Made by a program: the position numbers and the translations under genes | The notes under the pieces: generated by a model | The model's input: the letters and a program-made list of their open reading frames with translations, nothing else | What the model was told of the DNA's origin: nothing | The model's database searches: none | Shown here: piece after piece, positions 36,394 through 45,198 of the stretch | Position numbering within the stretch: the stretch's first letter is position 1 | Layout of the letters: each line of letters starts with the position of its first letter | DNA from: Roseomonas sp. | Lineage (GTDB): Bacteria > Pseudomonadota > Alphaproteobacteria > Acetobacterales > Acetobacteraceae | Direction: 5' to 3' | NCBI GenBank assembly: GCA_020249505.1 | Contig: JADCFN010000016.1 | Span: forward strand, 1 to 64,000 | Length of the DNA: 64,000 nt

Positions 36394-36606
36394 GGATTTA
36401 TCCTACCGAAGAGTGTCCACACCCACGGATCATGGCTTAGGAGCTGCCCTCAGGGAACCCCTTTTGTAACGCTCTTGGTTCGGTCGCTCCCGCGGGTTCC
36501 CGACAGCAGCGTGATACGGTCCGCCAGATATAGGGCTAGTGGTGCGCGGGGGTAGTTTTGGCTCGGGAAAGCTGAGCATCAATCGCGCCACCAGAAGGCA
36601 ACGCTC

Positions 36607-39060
36607 CTATTTGCGGCTGGCGGGTTTGGGCTCCGGTCCTGCCATGGCCATGGCCTTTTCCGTACCCAGCAGGATTTCCGCAATGCGAATGATGTCATGG
36701 CGTTGCAGCCCACCGCCATCAAGCGCATTCACCACGGCCTTGAGTTTCACGGCGTAGTTGGCATGGAGTTTGTCAAAGGCTTCAAAACGACCGGCGCGAC
36801 GCCCGGCCATTTCCAGTCGCCGCAGGGCGCGCGCCAATATTTCCATGTTCAGCACTACAGCCGCGCGGCGTTTGGCATTTGGTTCATGGAGGGCGGGCAG
36901 CAATTGACGCACGACGATATATTGCGCGGCTTCCTCGGCCGCGACGCCGATCTGCTGCAGCAGCGGCATGATCACTGCGCGCCGATCCTTGACCCGACCT
37001 GGCGGGGCGCTCTCAAGCTCCTTCAGCAGCGCGACATATTCTTCCGCGATATGGGCCGCGCGTGGAGGATCTTCCTTGGGTAGCGCCTCCACGGGCTCGC
37101 GCTGCAATTCCATCAGCTTTTCATCGGCAATGCTGCCAGCAATGGGCGAAAGCCGTGATGCGGTGGCAAGCACCGACCCTGGGCTCTGGGCGCGGTCAAG
37201 TAGGCTCGACAAGGCAAGGCTGAAGACATTTTGCCCCTCCTGCGCTGGCCCCCTAAGCGCGGCAATGACCAGTTCCGGCGATGGGCCTGAGAAGGAGGCA
37301 AGCTTCGCCTCCCAAATGCGGTCCGCATGCCGCCAGATGCTGGCCGCGAGTTGCAGCAATTCCGCGCTCTGCGCCTCATTAAGGTCAGCGGCGGGTAGCC
37401 CCTGCGGGAAGGAAAGGGTTGGGGCAAGGCGCGCGGCCTCGGCCCATAGGGCGCGGCCTTCTGTATCAACTTGCATCACATCAAAGAAATTGCGCCCGCC
37501 AAGATTGGCCGAGATTTTTTCAGCCGCCGGTCCCATCGCGGCCCGCAAGGCCTCAGAAATCGGCAAAAGCGCGGGCCGCGGCAGCCTTGCGCTGCCTGGA
37601 CTCCATTCCTTCAGCGGGACCACCGCACCATCAAAAGGCAGGAATAGGATACGCGCGAAGGTAATGGGACGCGGCGGACGCAGCAGCCTTAGCCTTGGGC
37701 GCGCCGCTTCAATAATGGGGTCAAGCACTGCACGCGATGGAACGGCTTCAAGGACCGCCACCACCTGCTGCAATACCGTATCCGAAGCCTTGGAGGTGCG
37801 TTTGGAGATGCGTGAAAGCGCGTCTTCCCCCTTCGAGGATTCATCCGAATCCTGAGCAAGGGAACGGGTGGATTGAACCAGATGGGCGTCCCTGAGTTTC
37901 TTGGCTTCAGACGCCAGAGAATTGAAATGCGGCCCGGCAAGCAGCGATTCATTCCGGGACGTGAAGGTCAAGGGCCGGCTGCATCGCCAATCCAAGCCCT
38001 GCATCTGGGTAGGTGTCTCAAGGCGCAGCTTGCCGGCGCCCTCGGGGAAGCCGCTCCAGCCTTCAACCTCTTTTGGCAAATCTGGCAAAAGGTGGCTCAT
38101 TTCCCAGATGACGGCTGCGCGGTCCGAGGGCTCAGCTTGATGCCAGAGGGCGATGATGATGTCCCAGCCATTTAGAATCCATTCGGGCCGCAACGCGCGG
38201 CGCGTGACCGATTGCGGGTCCCGCTGCCAGGCGCGCAATAATATGGTGGTATCATCCAGCACGCGATCCAATTCACTGATGGCGGCCTTGGCGCAGCCAA
38301 GAACGAGCTTTGCGCGCCGCAATACGAATTCTGCATTCAATCCGCGGGTATTGTCGCGCGGTGCGACCAGCCACCTGTCAAGCTCCTGCGTGAAGGCGTG
38401 CAATTCAGCATAGGCGCGGCGTGTGTGACCGATGACAGCATCATCCGCCTTGCCAAGTGGCATGAAAACACTGGCCAGCGCTTCGACCGCCGCTTCGATG
38501 ATTTCGGTTGTCGTGTCCAATCGGCGCGCGATCCGCTCCACGGCCTTGCCGATCCTGGGGCGCAGATAGATCAGGGTTTCCTGTTCTGGCGGCACCTTGG
38601 CTTCGGCCGGCATTTCTGTGCGGCGTATCAAATCCGTCAGAAGCAAGAAAAACATGCGCCGTAGCGCCGTGGCATCAGCCGCTTTCTGCTCTTCCGCCCA
38701 GGCCATGGCGGCCCTGCCGCGCCAACCTTCAAGGGCGGTGTCCAGGGCCGCAACACGAATCGGTTCCGGTGAAATATTTGGCAATTCGCGTAATCGGCGC
38801 CACAGGAAAAGATCATGGCCAGTGATGCCGGGAATTGATGGCACATCCTTGCCCGCCAGGATGGTGCGGCCCAATTTGCCAGAAGCGCCGATCAGAACAA
38901 GGTTAGGCGTGGTACCCTTTTCCGCTTGCCGAAGCCGGGCACCCAATAGTTGCGGCGTGGTGAAGGCCACCAAAAACCCACGGTCACGGAACGTCGCTTG
39001 GTCCTCCGGAACCTGCGGGCCGGGCTTACCATCGCTGTTCGACGCAAAACTTGCAGACAT
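36607..39060 (-). CDS. Large protein of unknown function, paralogue B
   Basis: An 817-aa soluble protein with no signal peptide, membrane helix or known motif. It is a full-length paralogue of the 806-aa protein at 13066-15486. Shared collinear blocks are FTTPQLLGARLRQ near residue 33, EWILNGWDIIIALW near 297, LTFTSRNESLLAGPHFN, LLRPPRPITFARILFLPFDGA near 475, an AxxIWRHADRIWEA block and IIRIAEILLGTEKAMAM at the C-terminus. A Ser/Lys-rich linker divides the halves, as in A. ATG 39060 (MSASFASNSD) is chosen to match the length of A. An earlier ATG at 39147 is open, and the ribosome binding site is weak for both. The two have diverged strongly, so the duplication is old. Confidence 0.8.
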   Translation of the reverse strand: MSASFASNSDGKPGPQVPEDQATFRDRGFLVAFTTPQLLGARLRQAEKGTTPNLVLIGASGKLGRTILAGKDVPSIPGITGHDLFLWRRLRELPNISPEPIRVAALDTALEGWRGRAAMAWAEEQKAADATALRRMFFLLLTDLIRRTEMPAEAKVPPEQETLIYLRPRIGKAVERIARRLDTTTEIIEAAVEALASVFMPLGKADDAVIGHTRRAYAELHAFTQELDRWLVAPRDNTRGLNAEFVLRRAKLVLGCAKAAISELDRVLDDTTILLRAWQRDPQSVTRRALRPEWILNGWDIIIALWHQAEPSDRAAVIWEMSHLLPDLPKEVEGWSGFPEGAGKLRLETPTQMQGLDWRCSRPLTFTSRNESLLAGPHFNSLASEAKKLRDAHLVQSTRSLAQDSDESSKGEDALSRISKRTSKASDTVLQQVVAVLEAVPSRAVLDPIIEAARPRLRLLRPPRPITFARILFLPFDGAVVPLKEWSPGSARLPRPALLPISEALRAAMGPAAEKISANLGGRNFFDVMQVDTEGRALWAEAARLAPTLSFPQGLPAADLNEAQSAELLQLAASIWRHADRIWEAKLASFSGPSPELVIAALRGPAQEGQNVFSLALSSLLDRAQSPGSVLATASRLSPIAGSIADEKLMELQREPVEALPKEDPPRAAHIAEEYVALLKELESAPPGRVKDRRAVIMPLLQQIGVAAEEAAQYIVVRQLLPALHEPNAKRRAAVVLNMEILARALRRLEMAGRRAGRFEAFDKLHANYAVKLKAVVNALDGGGLQRHDIIRIAEILLGTEKAMAMAGPEPKPASRK

Positions 39061-39471
39061 GAGCGCGCTTAGGTCCTGAAAGATTGGCCTTGGCGTCTGA
39101 TCCACCCGGGCAAGATTGCCAGTAAAGTGAACCAACCGCTGAACCAAACATGACGAGCGTCAAGTTTTTGGCGCACGCCACATACTCAACCTCTCTTTGA
39201 ATGTCTCTATAATATGCTTTGAAGCTGGCGCCAAGTTTTGCGTTGGCCTGTGGTCTTGCAAAGCCCGCACCGAATCGAATGCTATCTTTGCCTGACCCTG
39301 GCCAAAACAACGTGAAATCAGAAACTTGATATTGGGTATGACGGCTTGATTTTTTTATGATCCGGATCGCACCGGCTGTATTCGCCTCGCCGCATGTAAC
39401 CGGAAGCAGCAGGCCATGCTTCGGCACGCGCCGGCAGCACCAAAAGCGACCAAGGTAGGACAACCTTGATC
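39061..39471. other. AT-richer gap upstream of paralogue B
   Basis: About 410 bases of visibly lower GC. A 145-codon minus-strand frame (39026-39463) spans it and runs into paralogue B in another phase. It has no recognisable family, so I treat it as doubtful. The region probably supplies the promoter of paralogue B. I found no RNA gene or strong hairpin. Confidence 0.4.
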
Positions 39472-40026
39472 TCAGAGCGCCTCACCCTCGGCCGCCGCCT
39501 TCAGGCGCCTGAGCGCCGCGGCCCCGCCTGGCAGCGCGGGGTAGAGCGCCAAGGCGGCTTCCATGCTGCGCAAGGCGCCCGGCGCATCGCCTGCTTCCGT
39601 TTGCAAACGTGACAGGCTTTGCAAGGCGATGAAATGGCGGGGTTCCAACCTGAGTGCCTCAGCCAAATCACGCGCGGCTTCGCGTAGCTGACCAAGTGCA
39701 GCCAAGGCTTCCGCACGCAAATGCCAGGCACTCGCCGCATTTGGGGCCAGCGTCAGCGCGGCATCAAAATCCTCAATCGCCTCTTCCGGCAGCCGCGCAT
39801 TCAGGTTGCGCGTGCCGCGCTGCATCAATAGCCGTGCGGCAGGGGAGGCCGCTTCCAGCCATAACTGCCTGATGCGCGCTTCCGCCAAGGCAAGCTGCGC
39901 TGCATCCTGGCTGTCGCGCAGCACAGCAAAAAGCTGATCAAGCTCTGCCGCGCGCGGTGTGCCCTGCGCCAGTGCCAATCCTGGCAGCGCCATGCCCAGC
40001 AGCAGGGCGGCGCGGCGCGTCATCAT
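39472..40026 (-). CDS. Exported tetratricopeptide-repeat protein
   Basis: A 184-aa protein. The leader MMTRRAALLLGMALPGLALA has a twin arginine and likely directs export, with cleavage near AQGTP. Mature residues carry at least three TPR-like helical pairs (NARLPEEAIEDFDAALTLAP, SAWHLRAEALAALGQLREA, ARDLAEALRLEPRHF), so it acts as a protein-binding scaffold. Its ATG overlaps the glcF stop by 4 nt (ATGA), proving one transcript. A longer frame from 40080 would overlap glcF further. Partner unknown. Confidence 0.82.
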   Translation of the reverse strand: MMTRRAALLLGMALPGLALAQGTPRAAELDQLFAVLRDSQDAAQLALAEARIRQLWLEAASPAARLLMQRGTRNLNARLPEEAIEDFDAALTLAPNAASAWHLRAEALAALGQLREAARDLAEALRLEPRHFIALQSLSRLQTEAGDAPGALRSMEAALALYPALPGGAAALRRLKAAAEGEAL

Positions 40027-41345
40027 GCCAGCTCGCGTGCCTTGGCGATGCCCTCCGGCTCCGGCCCGCCCGCCATCCAATCCAGCAATTCCACCGTGTG
40101 AATGGCGGGCATCGCGCCATCACTCAATTGCGTGAGGCAGCCAATATTCCCCGCCGCAATCACCGCGGCCCCGGTGCGTTCCAGATTGCCGAGCTTGCGT
40201 TCCTTCAACTGCCCGGCAATTTCCGGCTGCATGAGATTATAGGTGCCCGCCGATCCACAGCAGATATGCCCTTCTGCCGGTTCCTTCACCGTAAAGCCTG
40301 CCTTCGCCAACAGCGCCTTGGGCTCCGCCGTGATCTTCTGGCCATGCTGCAATGAACAGGCGGCATGATAGGCGACTGTCAGCCCTGGCGCCTGCCGGCT
40401 TGGCACATAGCCAAAGCGCGTCAGCACTTCCGAGATATCCGCAGCCAAGCCCGCCACCTTTTCAGCCCGCGCCCGCCAGGGTGCCGCTTCCTCTCGGAAC
40501 ATGAAGCCGTAATCCTTGAGCGTGGTGCCGCAGCCGGACGCATTCACCACAATCGCATCCAGCCCTTCACCTTCAATCTCAGCGCTCCAGGCCGCGATAT
40601 TCGCCCGTGCCAGACGCATCGCCGGATCGTGATGGCCCATGTGATGATCAAGCGCGCCGCAGCAGCCCTGACCCTTGGTCACCACCACCTCAATGCCCAT
40701 GCGCGTCAACAACCTGATCGTCGCCTCATTGATCGAAGGGGCCAGCACCTGCTGCGCGCAGCCGGTCAGCAAGCCAACGCGCCCGCGCCTTTCGCCCTGC
40801 GCCGGGAAAACCCCGCGACGCTCAGTCGCGGAAGGGGATGGCACATGCGCGGGCGCAAGCCGCATCATCGCCCGCAGCCTTTCCGCCATGGGGGATTTGC
40901 CCGGCACCAGGCGCGCAAAGGGCCGCGCCAAACTGGCCCCCACCAAGGCCACCCTAAAGCGGAACGGGTAAGGCAACACGAAGGAGAGTAGACGCCGCAA
41001 AAAACGCTCGGCCGCCGGGCGCTGATAGGTCTTTTCGATATAGGCCCGCGCGTGATCCACCAGATGCATGTAATGCACCCCCGAAGGACAGGTCGTCATG
41101 CAGGACAGGCAAGACAGGCAACGATCCACATGCCTCACCTCCAACTCACTCGCCGGGCGGCCAGACTCCAACATGTCCTTGATCAGATAGATCCGACCCC
41201 GCGGCGAATCCAATTCATCGCCCTGCAACAAAAACGTGGGGCAGGTCGCGGTACACATGCCGCAATGGACGCAACTCCGCAGGATGCGGTTGCTTTCGGC
41301 AATATCCGGGTCGGCCAATTGGGCGGGGGTGAAAAGGGTCTGCAT
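40023..41345 (-). CDS. glcF: Glycolate oxidase iron-sulfur subunit
   Basis: A 440-aa protein with two [4Fe-4S] motifs in the N-terminal ferredoxin domain (CVHCGMCTATCP near residue 27 and CLSCLSCMTTCP near 78). Two CCG-type domains follow, with GCAQQVL, GQGCCGALDHHMGH and HICCGSAGTYN. It passes electrons from the FAD subunits GlcD/GlcE to quinone during oxidation of glycolate to glyoxylate. ATG 41345 (MQTLFTPAQ) is preceded by GAGGTTGC; a longer frame from 41375 has no signal. GlcD and GlcE are not adjacent here. The TPR gene is co-transcribed. Confidence 0.92.
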   Translation of the reverse strand: MQTLFTPAQLADPDIAESNRILRSCVHCGMCTATCPTFLLQGDELDSPRGRIYLIKDMLESGRPASELEVRHVDRCLSCLSCMTTCPSGVHYMHLVDHARAYIEKTYQRPAAERFLRRLLSFVLPYPFRFRVALVGASLARPFARLVPGKSPMAERLRAMMRLAPAHVPSPSATERRGVFPAQGERRGRVGLLTGCAQQVLAPSINEATIRLLTRMGIEVVVTKGQGCCGALDHHMGHHDPAMRLARANIAAWSAEIEGEGLDAIVVNASGCGTTLKDYGFMFREEAAPWRARAEKVAGLAADISEVLTRFGYVPSRQAPGLTVAYHAACSLQHGQKITAEPKALLAKAGFTVKEPAEGHICCGSAGTYNLMQPEIAGQLKERKLGNLERTGAAVIAAGNIGCLTQLSDGAMPAIHTVELLDWMAGGPEPEGIAKARELA

Positions 41346-41420
41346 GCAACCTCTATAACCCACAACATGAGGCAATGGCAGAACCGCAGGCGCTGCCCCT
41401 GAGACCCCGCCGACGCGTCA

Positions 41421-42353
41421 TCAAACCTTGAGAGGGCGGGCGCCGAGGATATGGGCGATGGCGTAAGTCAGATCAGGGCGGTTCAGCGTATAAAAATGGA
41501 ACTCATCCACGCCATTGGCCTGCAATAGACGCACCTGTTCCGCCGCCACCACGGCAGCGACCATGCGTCGCGTCTCCACATCTTCCTCCAGCCCCTCAAA
41601 CAACTGGCCCATCCAGGCGGGCACACTCGCACCACACATGGCCGAGAACTTCACCACCTGCTGGAAATTGGAGACCGGCAAAATACCCGGCACGATCGGC
41701 ACATTGATGCCCTTGGCATGGCAGCGATCAATGAAACGCAGGAAAGTCTCCGATTCGAAGAAATATTGCGTAATGGCGCGCGTCGCGCCCGCATCAATCT
41801 TGCGCTTCAGAAAGTCCAAATCCGCATCGGCTGAAAGCGCCGCCGGATGGGTCTCAGGATAGGCGCCCACGCTGATCTCAAAATCGCCAATGCGCTTGAG
41901 GCCCCGCACCAGATCCTCGGCCTGCGCATAACCACCCGGATGGGGCACGTATTCCGAAGCCCCGGCCGGCGGATCGCCCCGCAAGGCCACAATGTGGCGG
42001 ATGCCGGCGGCCCAATAGCGCCGCGCGACCTCATCCACTTCGTCCCGCGTTGCACCAACACAGGTCAGATGCGCGGCCGGTGTCAGGCTGGTTTCAGCCA
42101 CCAGGCGCGCTACGGTCGCATGGGTGCGTTCCTGCGTGCTGCCGCCCGCCCCATAGGTCACCGAGACAAAGCGCGGGCCAAGCGGCTCCAACCGCCGAAT
42201 GCAAGCCCAAAGTTGTTCTTCCAGCTTATCCGTCTTGGGCGGGAAGAATTCAAAGGAAAGCCGCGGCGACGGCATGGCGGCCGGGGCCGGAAGGGCGTTG
42301 AAACGTGGGCCGGTCAGCCAACGGGCCAAGGGGCCAGGGGTGAGGTTGTTCAT
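41421..42353 (-). CDS. metF: 5,10-methylenetetrahydrofolate reductase
   Basis: A 310-aa FAD enzyme that reduces methylene-THF to methyl-THF for methionine synthesis. RLSFEFFPPKTDKLEEQLW, FVSVTYGAGGSTQERTHAT, HLTCVG, RHIVALRGDPP, and the late PGILPVSNFQQVVKFSAMCG are family hallmarks. ATG 42353 (MNNLTPGPLARW) is the likeliest start; a further upstream frame to 42560 would cross the divergent mlaA gene, and a later ATG at 42275 would remove 26 residues. The gap to mlaA (136 bp) shows no recognisable SAM or SAH riboswitch. Confidence 0.93.
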   Translation of the reverse strand: MNNLTPGPLARWLTGPRFNALPAPAAMPSPRLSFEFFPPKTDKLEEQLWACIRRLEPLGPRFVSVTYGAGGSTQERTHATVARLVAETSLTPAAHLTCVGATRDEVDEVARRYWAAGIRHIVALRGDPPAGASEYVPHPGGYAQAEDLVRGLKRIGDFEISVGAYPETHPAALSADADLDFLKRKIDAGATRAITQYFFESETFLRFIDRCHAKGINVPIVPGILPVSNFQQVVKFSAMCGASVPAWMGQLFEGLEEDVETRRMVAAVVAAEQVRLLQANGVDEFHFYTLNRPDLTYAIAHILGARPLKV

Positions 42354-42489
42354 GACATATCCCGAAATGGAGAGGTCTTGGGCCTTCCGCAACGCCTCCC
42401 CCTTTGCCCATCGCGGCCATCTTGGCAAGGGCGCATTACTTACGTTAAGCGGTTCCTTTCTTGTGGCTTTTCGCGCTAAGAAACCCCGA

Positions 42490-43287
42490 ATGACCTTTCC
42501 CTCCCCCCGCCTCCTCGGCGCTGCCGCGCTTGCCCTATTGATGCTGGTAGGCTGCGCCACGCGCCCGCCCGCCGATGACCCGGAGGCGCTTCAGGAATTC
42601 AAGGACAATAACGACCCCTTTGAACCGACCAACCGCGTTATGTTTGAGGTGAATGAGGCAATCGACAAAGCCGTATTGCAGCCAATCGCGGAAGCCTACC
42701 GGGATGTACTGCCGAAGCCCGTGCGTTCGGGCATCCGCAATGTGCTTGGCAATCTCCGCACGCCGACCATTCTGACCGGCGACCTGCTGCAGGGTAATCT
42801 GACGCGCGCGCGCGAAACGCTTGGCCGCTTCATCGTGAATTCCACCATTGGCATAGGCGGCATAGTGGATGTTGGCCGCCGGTATGATGTGCACGGTCAT
42901 TCTGAGGATATGGGCCAAACCTTCGCGGTATGGGGCGTAGGCGAAGGCTTTTACATGTTTGTGCCCCTGCTTGGCCCGACAACAGCGCGCGATTTGGTGG
43001 GCTTCGCGACCGATATCTACACCAACCCACAATCCATGATCGGCCAAGGGCAAATTCTGGATGTGTGGAATTACACCCGGATCGGCATGACCGTGATTGA
43101 TACGCGGGAAGCCTTGCTCGAACCCTTTGATATAGTCCGCAAGACCTCACTTGATCCTTATTCAACCCTGCGTTCTGCCTATCGGCAGCGGCGCAATTTT
43201 GAAATCCTGAACAAGGATGGCCCTGGCGGCCCGGTGGCCCCGGCGGGTGGTGTGGGCTTCGGTCAGGGCGTTTTGGAGCGTCAATAA
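42490..43287 (+). CDS. mlaA: Outer-membrane lipoprotein MlaA (VacJ)
   Basis: A 265-aa lipoprotein that removes misplaced phospholipids from the outer leaflet. The lipobox LVGC (Cys near residue 21) follows a hydrophobic leader. The MlaA core is evident in NDPFEPTNRVMFEVNEAIDK, VLPKPVRSGIRNVLGNLRTP, ETLGRFIVNSTIGIGGIVDV and GPTTARDLVGFATD. ATG 42490 (MTFPSPRLLG) gives a leader of the proper length. The stop overlaps the mlaC start by 1 nt (TAATG). Confidence 0.93.
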   Translation: MTFPSPRLLGAAALALLMLVGCATRPPADDPEALQEFKDNNDPFEPTNRVMFEVNEAIDKAVLQPIAEAYRDVLPKPVRSGIRNVLGNLRTPTILTGDLLQGNLTRARETLGRFIVNSTIGIGGIVDVGRRYDVHGHSEDMGQTFAVWGVGEGFYMFVPLLGPTTARDLVGFATDIYTNPQSMIGQGQILDVWNYTRIGMTVIDTREALLEPFDIVRKTSLDPYSTLRSAYRQRRNFEILNKDGPGGPVAPAGGVGFGQGVLERQ

Positions 43288-43916
43288 TGCAAGGGCTTTT
43301 GCATCGCCGCCTTCTGCTTGCCGGGATTGCCGGGCTTGGTGCCACCCCGGCGCTTGCGCAACAGATGGATATCACCCGTGCCACCACCTTCGTTGATAAG
43401 GCTGGGCAGGATCTGGTGAATGCCATCAATGACCCGCGCCTTACCCTGACGCAACGGCGTGACCGCGTAGCCAGCATTCTGCGCACGGCAATAGATATTG
43501 AAGGCACCGGCCGCTTCATCCTGGGCCGCTATGTGCGCCAGGCATCGCCCGCCGAATTGCAGGATTACCTCAAGCTGTTTGATGAGATCATTATCCGCAA
43601 TCTCTCCGCGCGCTTTGGTGAATATCGCGGTGTGAAATTCTCGCTCGGCCGTTCGCAACAGCGCACGGAAGAAGATGCCCTCGTCAGCACCCAGGTCGAG
43701 CGCCCTAATACACCGCCCTTTACGCTTGATTGGCGGGTGGCGGAGATCAATGGCCAACCCCGGGTGGTGGATGTGATTGCGGAAGGCACATCCCTGCGGC
43801 TGACCACGCGGAGCGAATATTCCGCCGTTATTCAGCGCAATGGCGGGCGCGTGGCGGCGCTGCTGGACGCGATGCGCGGGCAGATTTCGCAATTGGCGGC
43901 GCGTGAGGGCGGCTGA
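43287..43916 (+). CDS. mlaC: Periplasmic phospholipid shuttle MlaC
   Basis: A 209-aa MlaC/Ttg2D-family protein. The leader ends near ATPALAQQ. The mature domain has FVDKAGQDLVNAINDPRLTL, the MlaC block IDIEGTGRFILGRYVRQASP, and RVAEINGQPRVVDVIAEGTS. It ferries lipid between MlaA at the outer membrane and the MlaFEDB ABC complex. The mlaFED genes are not in the window, as is common in alphaproteobacteria. It is translationally coupled to mlaA. Confidence 0.92.
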   Translation: MQGLLHRRLLLAGIAGLGATPALAQQMDITRATTFVDKAGQDLVNAINDPRLTLTQRRDRVASILRTAIDIEGTGRFILGRYVRQASPAELQDYLKLFDEIIIRNLSARFGEYRGVKFSLGRSQQRTEEDALVSTQVERPNTPPFTLDWRVAEINGQPRVVDVIAEGTSLRLTTRSEYSAVIQRNGGRVAALLDAMRGQISQLAAREGG

Positions 43917-44122
43917 GCTGCCCCTTTCCCCATCATGGCTGCCGGGCCAGGGTCCAACCCTTTCAAGGCTTATGTCAGGCTATGTGGGTATGGCTTATGT
44001 TCAAGGACGAAACCCTTCCAAAAGCGCCAACCCGTCCTCATATCCGGATAAGGGCGTTTGTGATGCGCGAGGTCATCCACGGATAATCGGCGGCAGTGAA
44101 TACGGATTTTGAAGCAATCTTT
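43917..44122. promoter_or_regulatory. Gap upstream of the LytTR gene with repeated GGCTTATGT words
   Basis: The 300-bp gap between mlaC and the LytTR gene begins here. GGCTTATGT occurs at 43967-43975 and 43992-44000, with a near copy GGCTATGT at 43978-43985 between them. The cluster could be a protein-binding site. No gene is apparent. Confidence 0.35.
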
Positions 44123-44170
44123 CTGAGGGGATCGGATCAGCGGCCCGCCTGCCATCGGCGGGCCCCTCAG
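44123..44170 (+). terminator. Two-part GC-rich hairpin before the LytTR gene
   Basis: CTGAGGG (44123-44129) pairs with CCCTCAG (44164-44170), and inside it GCCCGCC (44143-44149) pairs with GGCGGGC (44157-44163). A 13-nt bulge lies on the left arm. No T-run follows. It ends 47 nt upstream of the LytTR start, so it may be the end of the mla transcript or a leader structure of the regulator mRNA. Confidence 0.4.
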
Positions 44171-44217
44171 GGCTGCTGCGCAATTCACCCCCGCCCTGCC
44201 CCCGCCGCGACAATCCT

Positions 44218-45198
44218 ATGACCGCCGCGCTGCTTCCCGCTGGGCTAGCTTCCCCCCGATCCATGGCGCTTTATTTCTGCGGTACCGGGTTTGCGCTCTG
44301 GGCTCTTATCATGGTGTTGCGGCCAGACCCCGGATTCGCCGCGGATGGACCCTGGCTGGCGATGTTCTGGGCGCTCCAGATCGGCATTGGCATCGCCGTG
44401 CTGCACGGGGTGCTGCAACTGATGCGGCGCCTTCCGAAACTCGCCAGATGGCCTGCATGGCTGCTTGTTGCGGTCAGCGGTGCGGTCGGCTCCTTCCTGC
44501 TCGCGCCCGTTTACTGGCTGATCGGTGAGACCCTGATGCAGCAGGCGCTCGGTTTCCCCGCCACGACTGATGATGATGATGATTTGGTGGCGCCACTTGG
44601 CTTCGGTCTGGCGGCCATGCTGCAGGAATTCAGTGATATTGTGGGCCCGGTAACCGCCGCCTGGCTGCTGATTTCCTGGCCGCAGCTTTATGGCCAGACC
44701 TCAACCTCACCCCTGGTCGCGGTGCCGCAAGCCGCGGCGCCAATGCCGGCGCCCCTGCCCTTGCCAAGCCCAACCGAGAGCGCCAGCCCGGAACCGCCCG
44801 CATGGCGCGCCGCCTTGCCCCGCGAATTAGGCGGGGATCTGATCGCCGTTTCTTCCGAGCTGCAATACCTGCGCGTTTGGACCACGCGCGGCAATGCGCT
44901 GGTGCTTGGGTCCTTGCAGGATGTTGAGGATGGCGAAGGGGCGGGTGGCATGCGCGTTCATCGGTCATGGTGGGTCAGCGCGCGGCATGTGCGCAGCATT
45001 CGCCGAAGCGGTGACGCGGCCATTTGTGACATGAGCGATGGTCGCCAGGTGCCGGTCAGCCGGCGCCGGAAGGCCGAGGTCCTGGCGCGCTTCGGCGATG
45101 GTGCGCGGTATGAAATGCCCCCCGCACCACCGCCGACTTCGACGGGCTTAGTTCAGAACAAGCGCTTAAGCCCGACTTGGAGCGACACTGGATTATAG
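44218..45198 (+). CDS. Membrane-anchored LytTR-family transcription factor
   Basis: A 326-aa protein. Residues about 15-165 are hydrophobic with four or five membrane segments (for example ALYFCGTGFALWALIMVL, WLLVAVSGAVGSFLLAPVYW and LYGQ-terminated IVGPVTAAWLLISWP). A Pro/Ala-rich linker (about 170-205) leads to a LytTR DNA-binding domain near 215-300: LIAVSSELQYLRVWTTRGNA, LQDVEDGEGAGGMRVHRSWW, and VSARHVRSIRR...DGRQVPVSRRRKAEV. Such proteins sense a membrane or small-molecule signal without a kinase. Its 3' end overlaps the convergent beta-barrel gene by 46 nt. A candidate LytTR site lies upstream of that gene. No clear ribosome binding site was seen. Confidence 0.85.
   Translation: MTAALLPAGLASPRSMALYFCGTGFALWALIMVLRPDPGFAADGPWLAMFWALQIGIGIAVLHGVLQLMRRLPKLARWPAWLLVAVSGAVGSFLLAPVYWLIGETLMQQALGFPATTDDDDDLVAPLGFGLAAMLQEFSDIVGPVTAAWLLISWPQLYGQTSTSPLVAVPQAAAPMPAPLPLPSPTESASPEPPAWRAALPRELGGDLIAVSSELQYLRVWTTRGNALVLGSLQDVEDGEGAGGMRVHRSWWVSARHVRSIRRSGDAAICDMSDGRQVPVSRRRKAEVLARFGDGARYEMPPAPPPTSTGLVQNKRLSPTWSDTGL

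Noticed and set aside
39026-39463. 145-codon minus-strand frame in the gap before paralogue B
   Set aside because: It overlaps the start of paralogue B in another phase, has no recognisable family and no clear ribosome binding site. Left as a doubtful frame within the gap.
42354-42489. Possible SAM or SAH riboswitch upstream of metF
   Set aside because: No conserved core of the known classes could be seen in the 136-bp gap.
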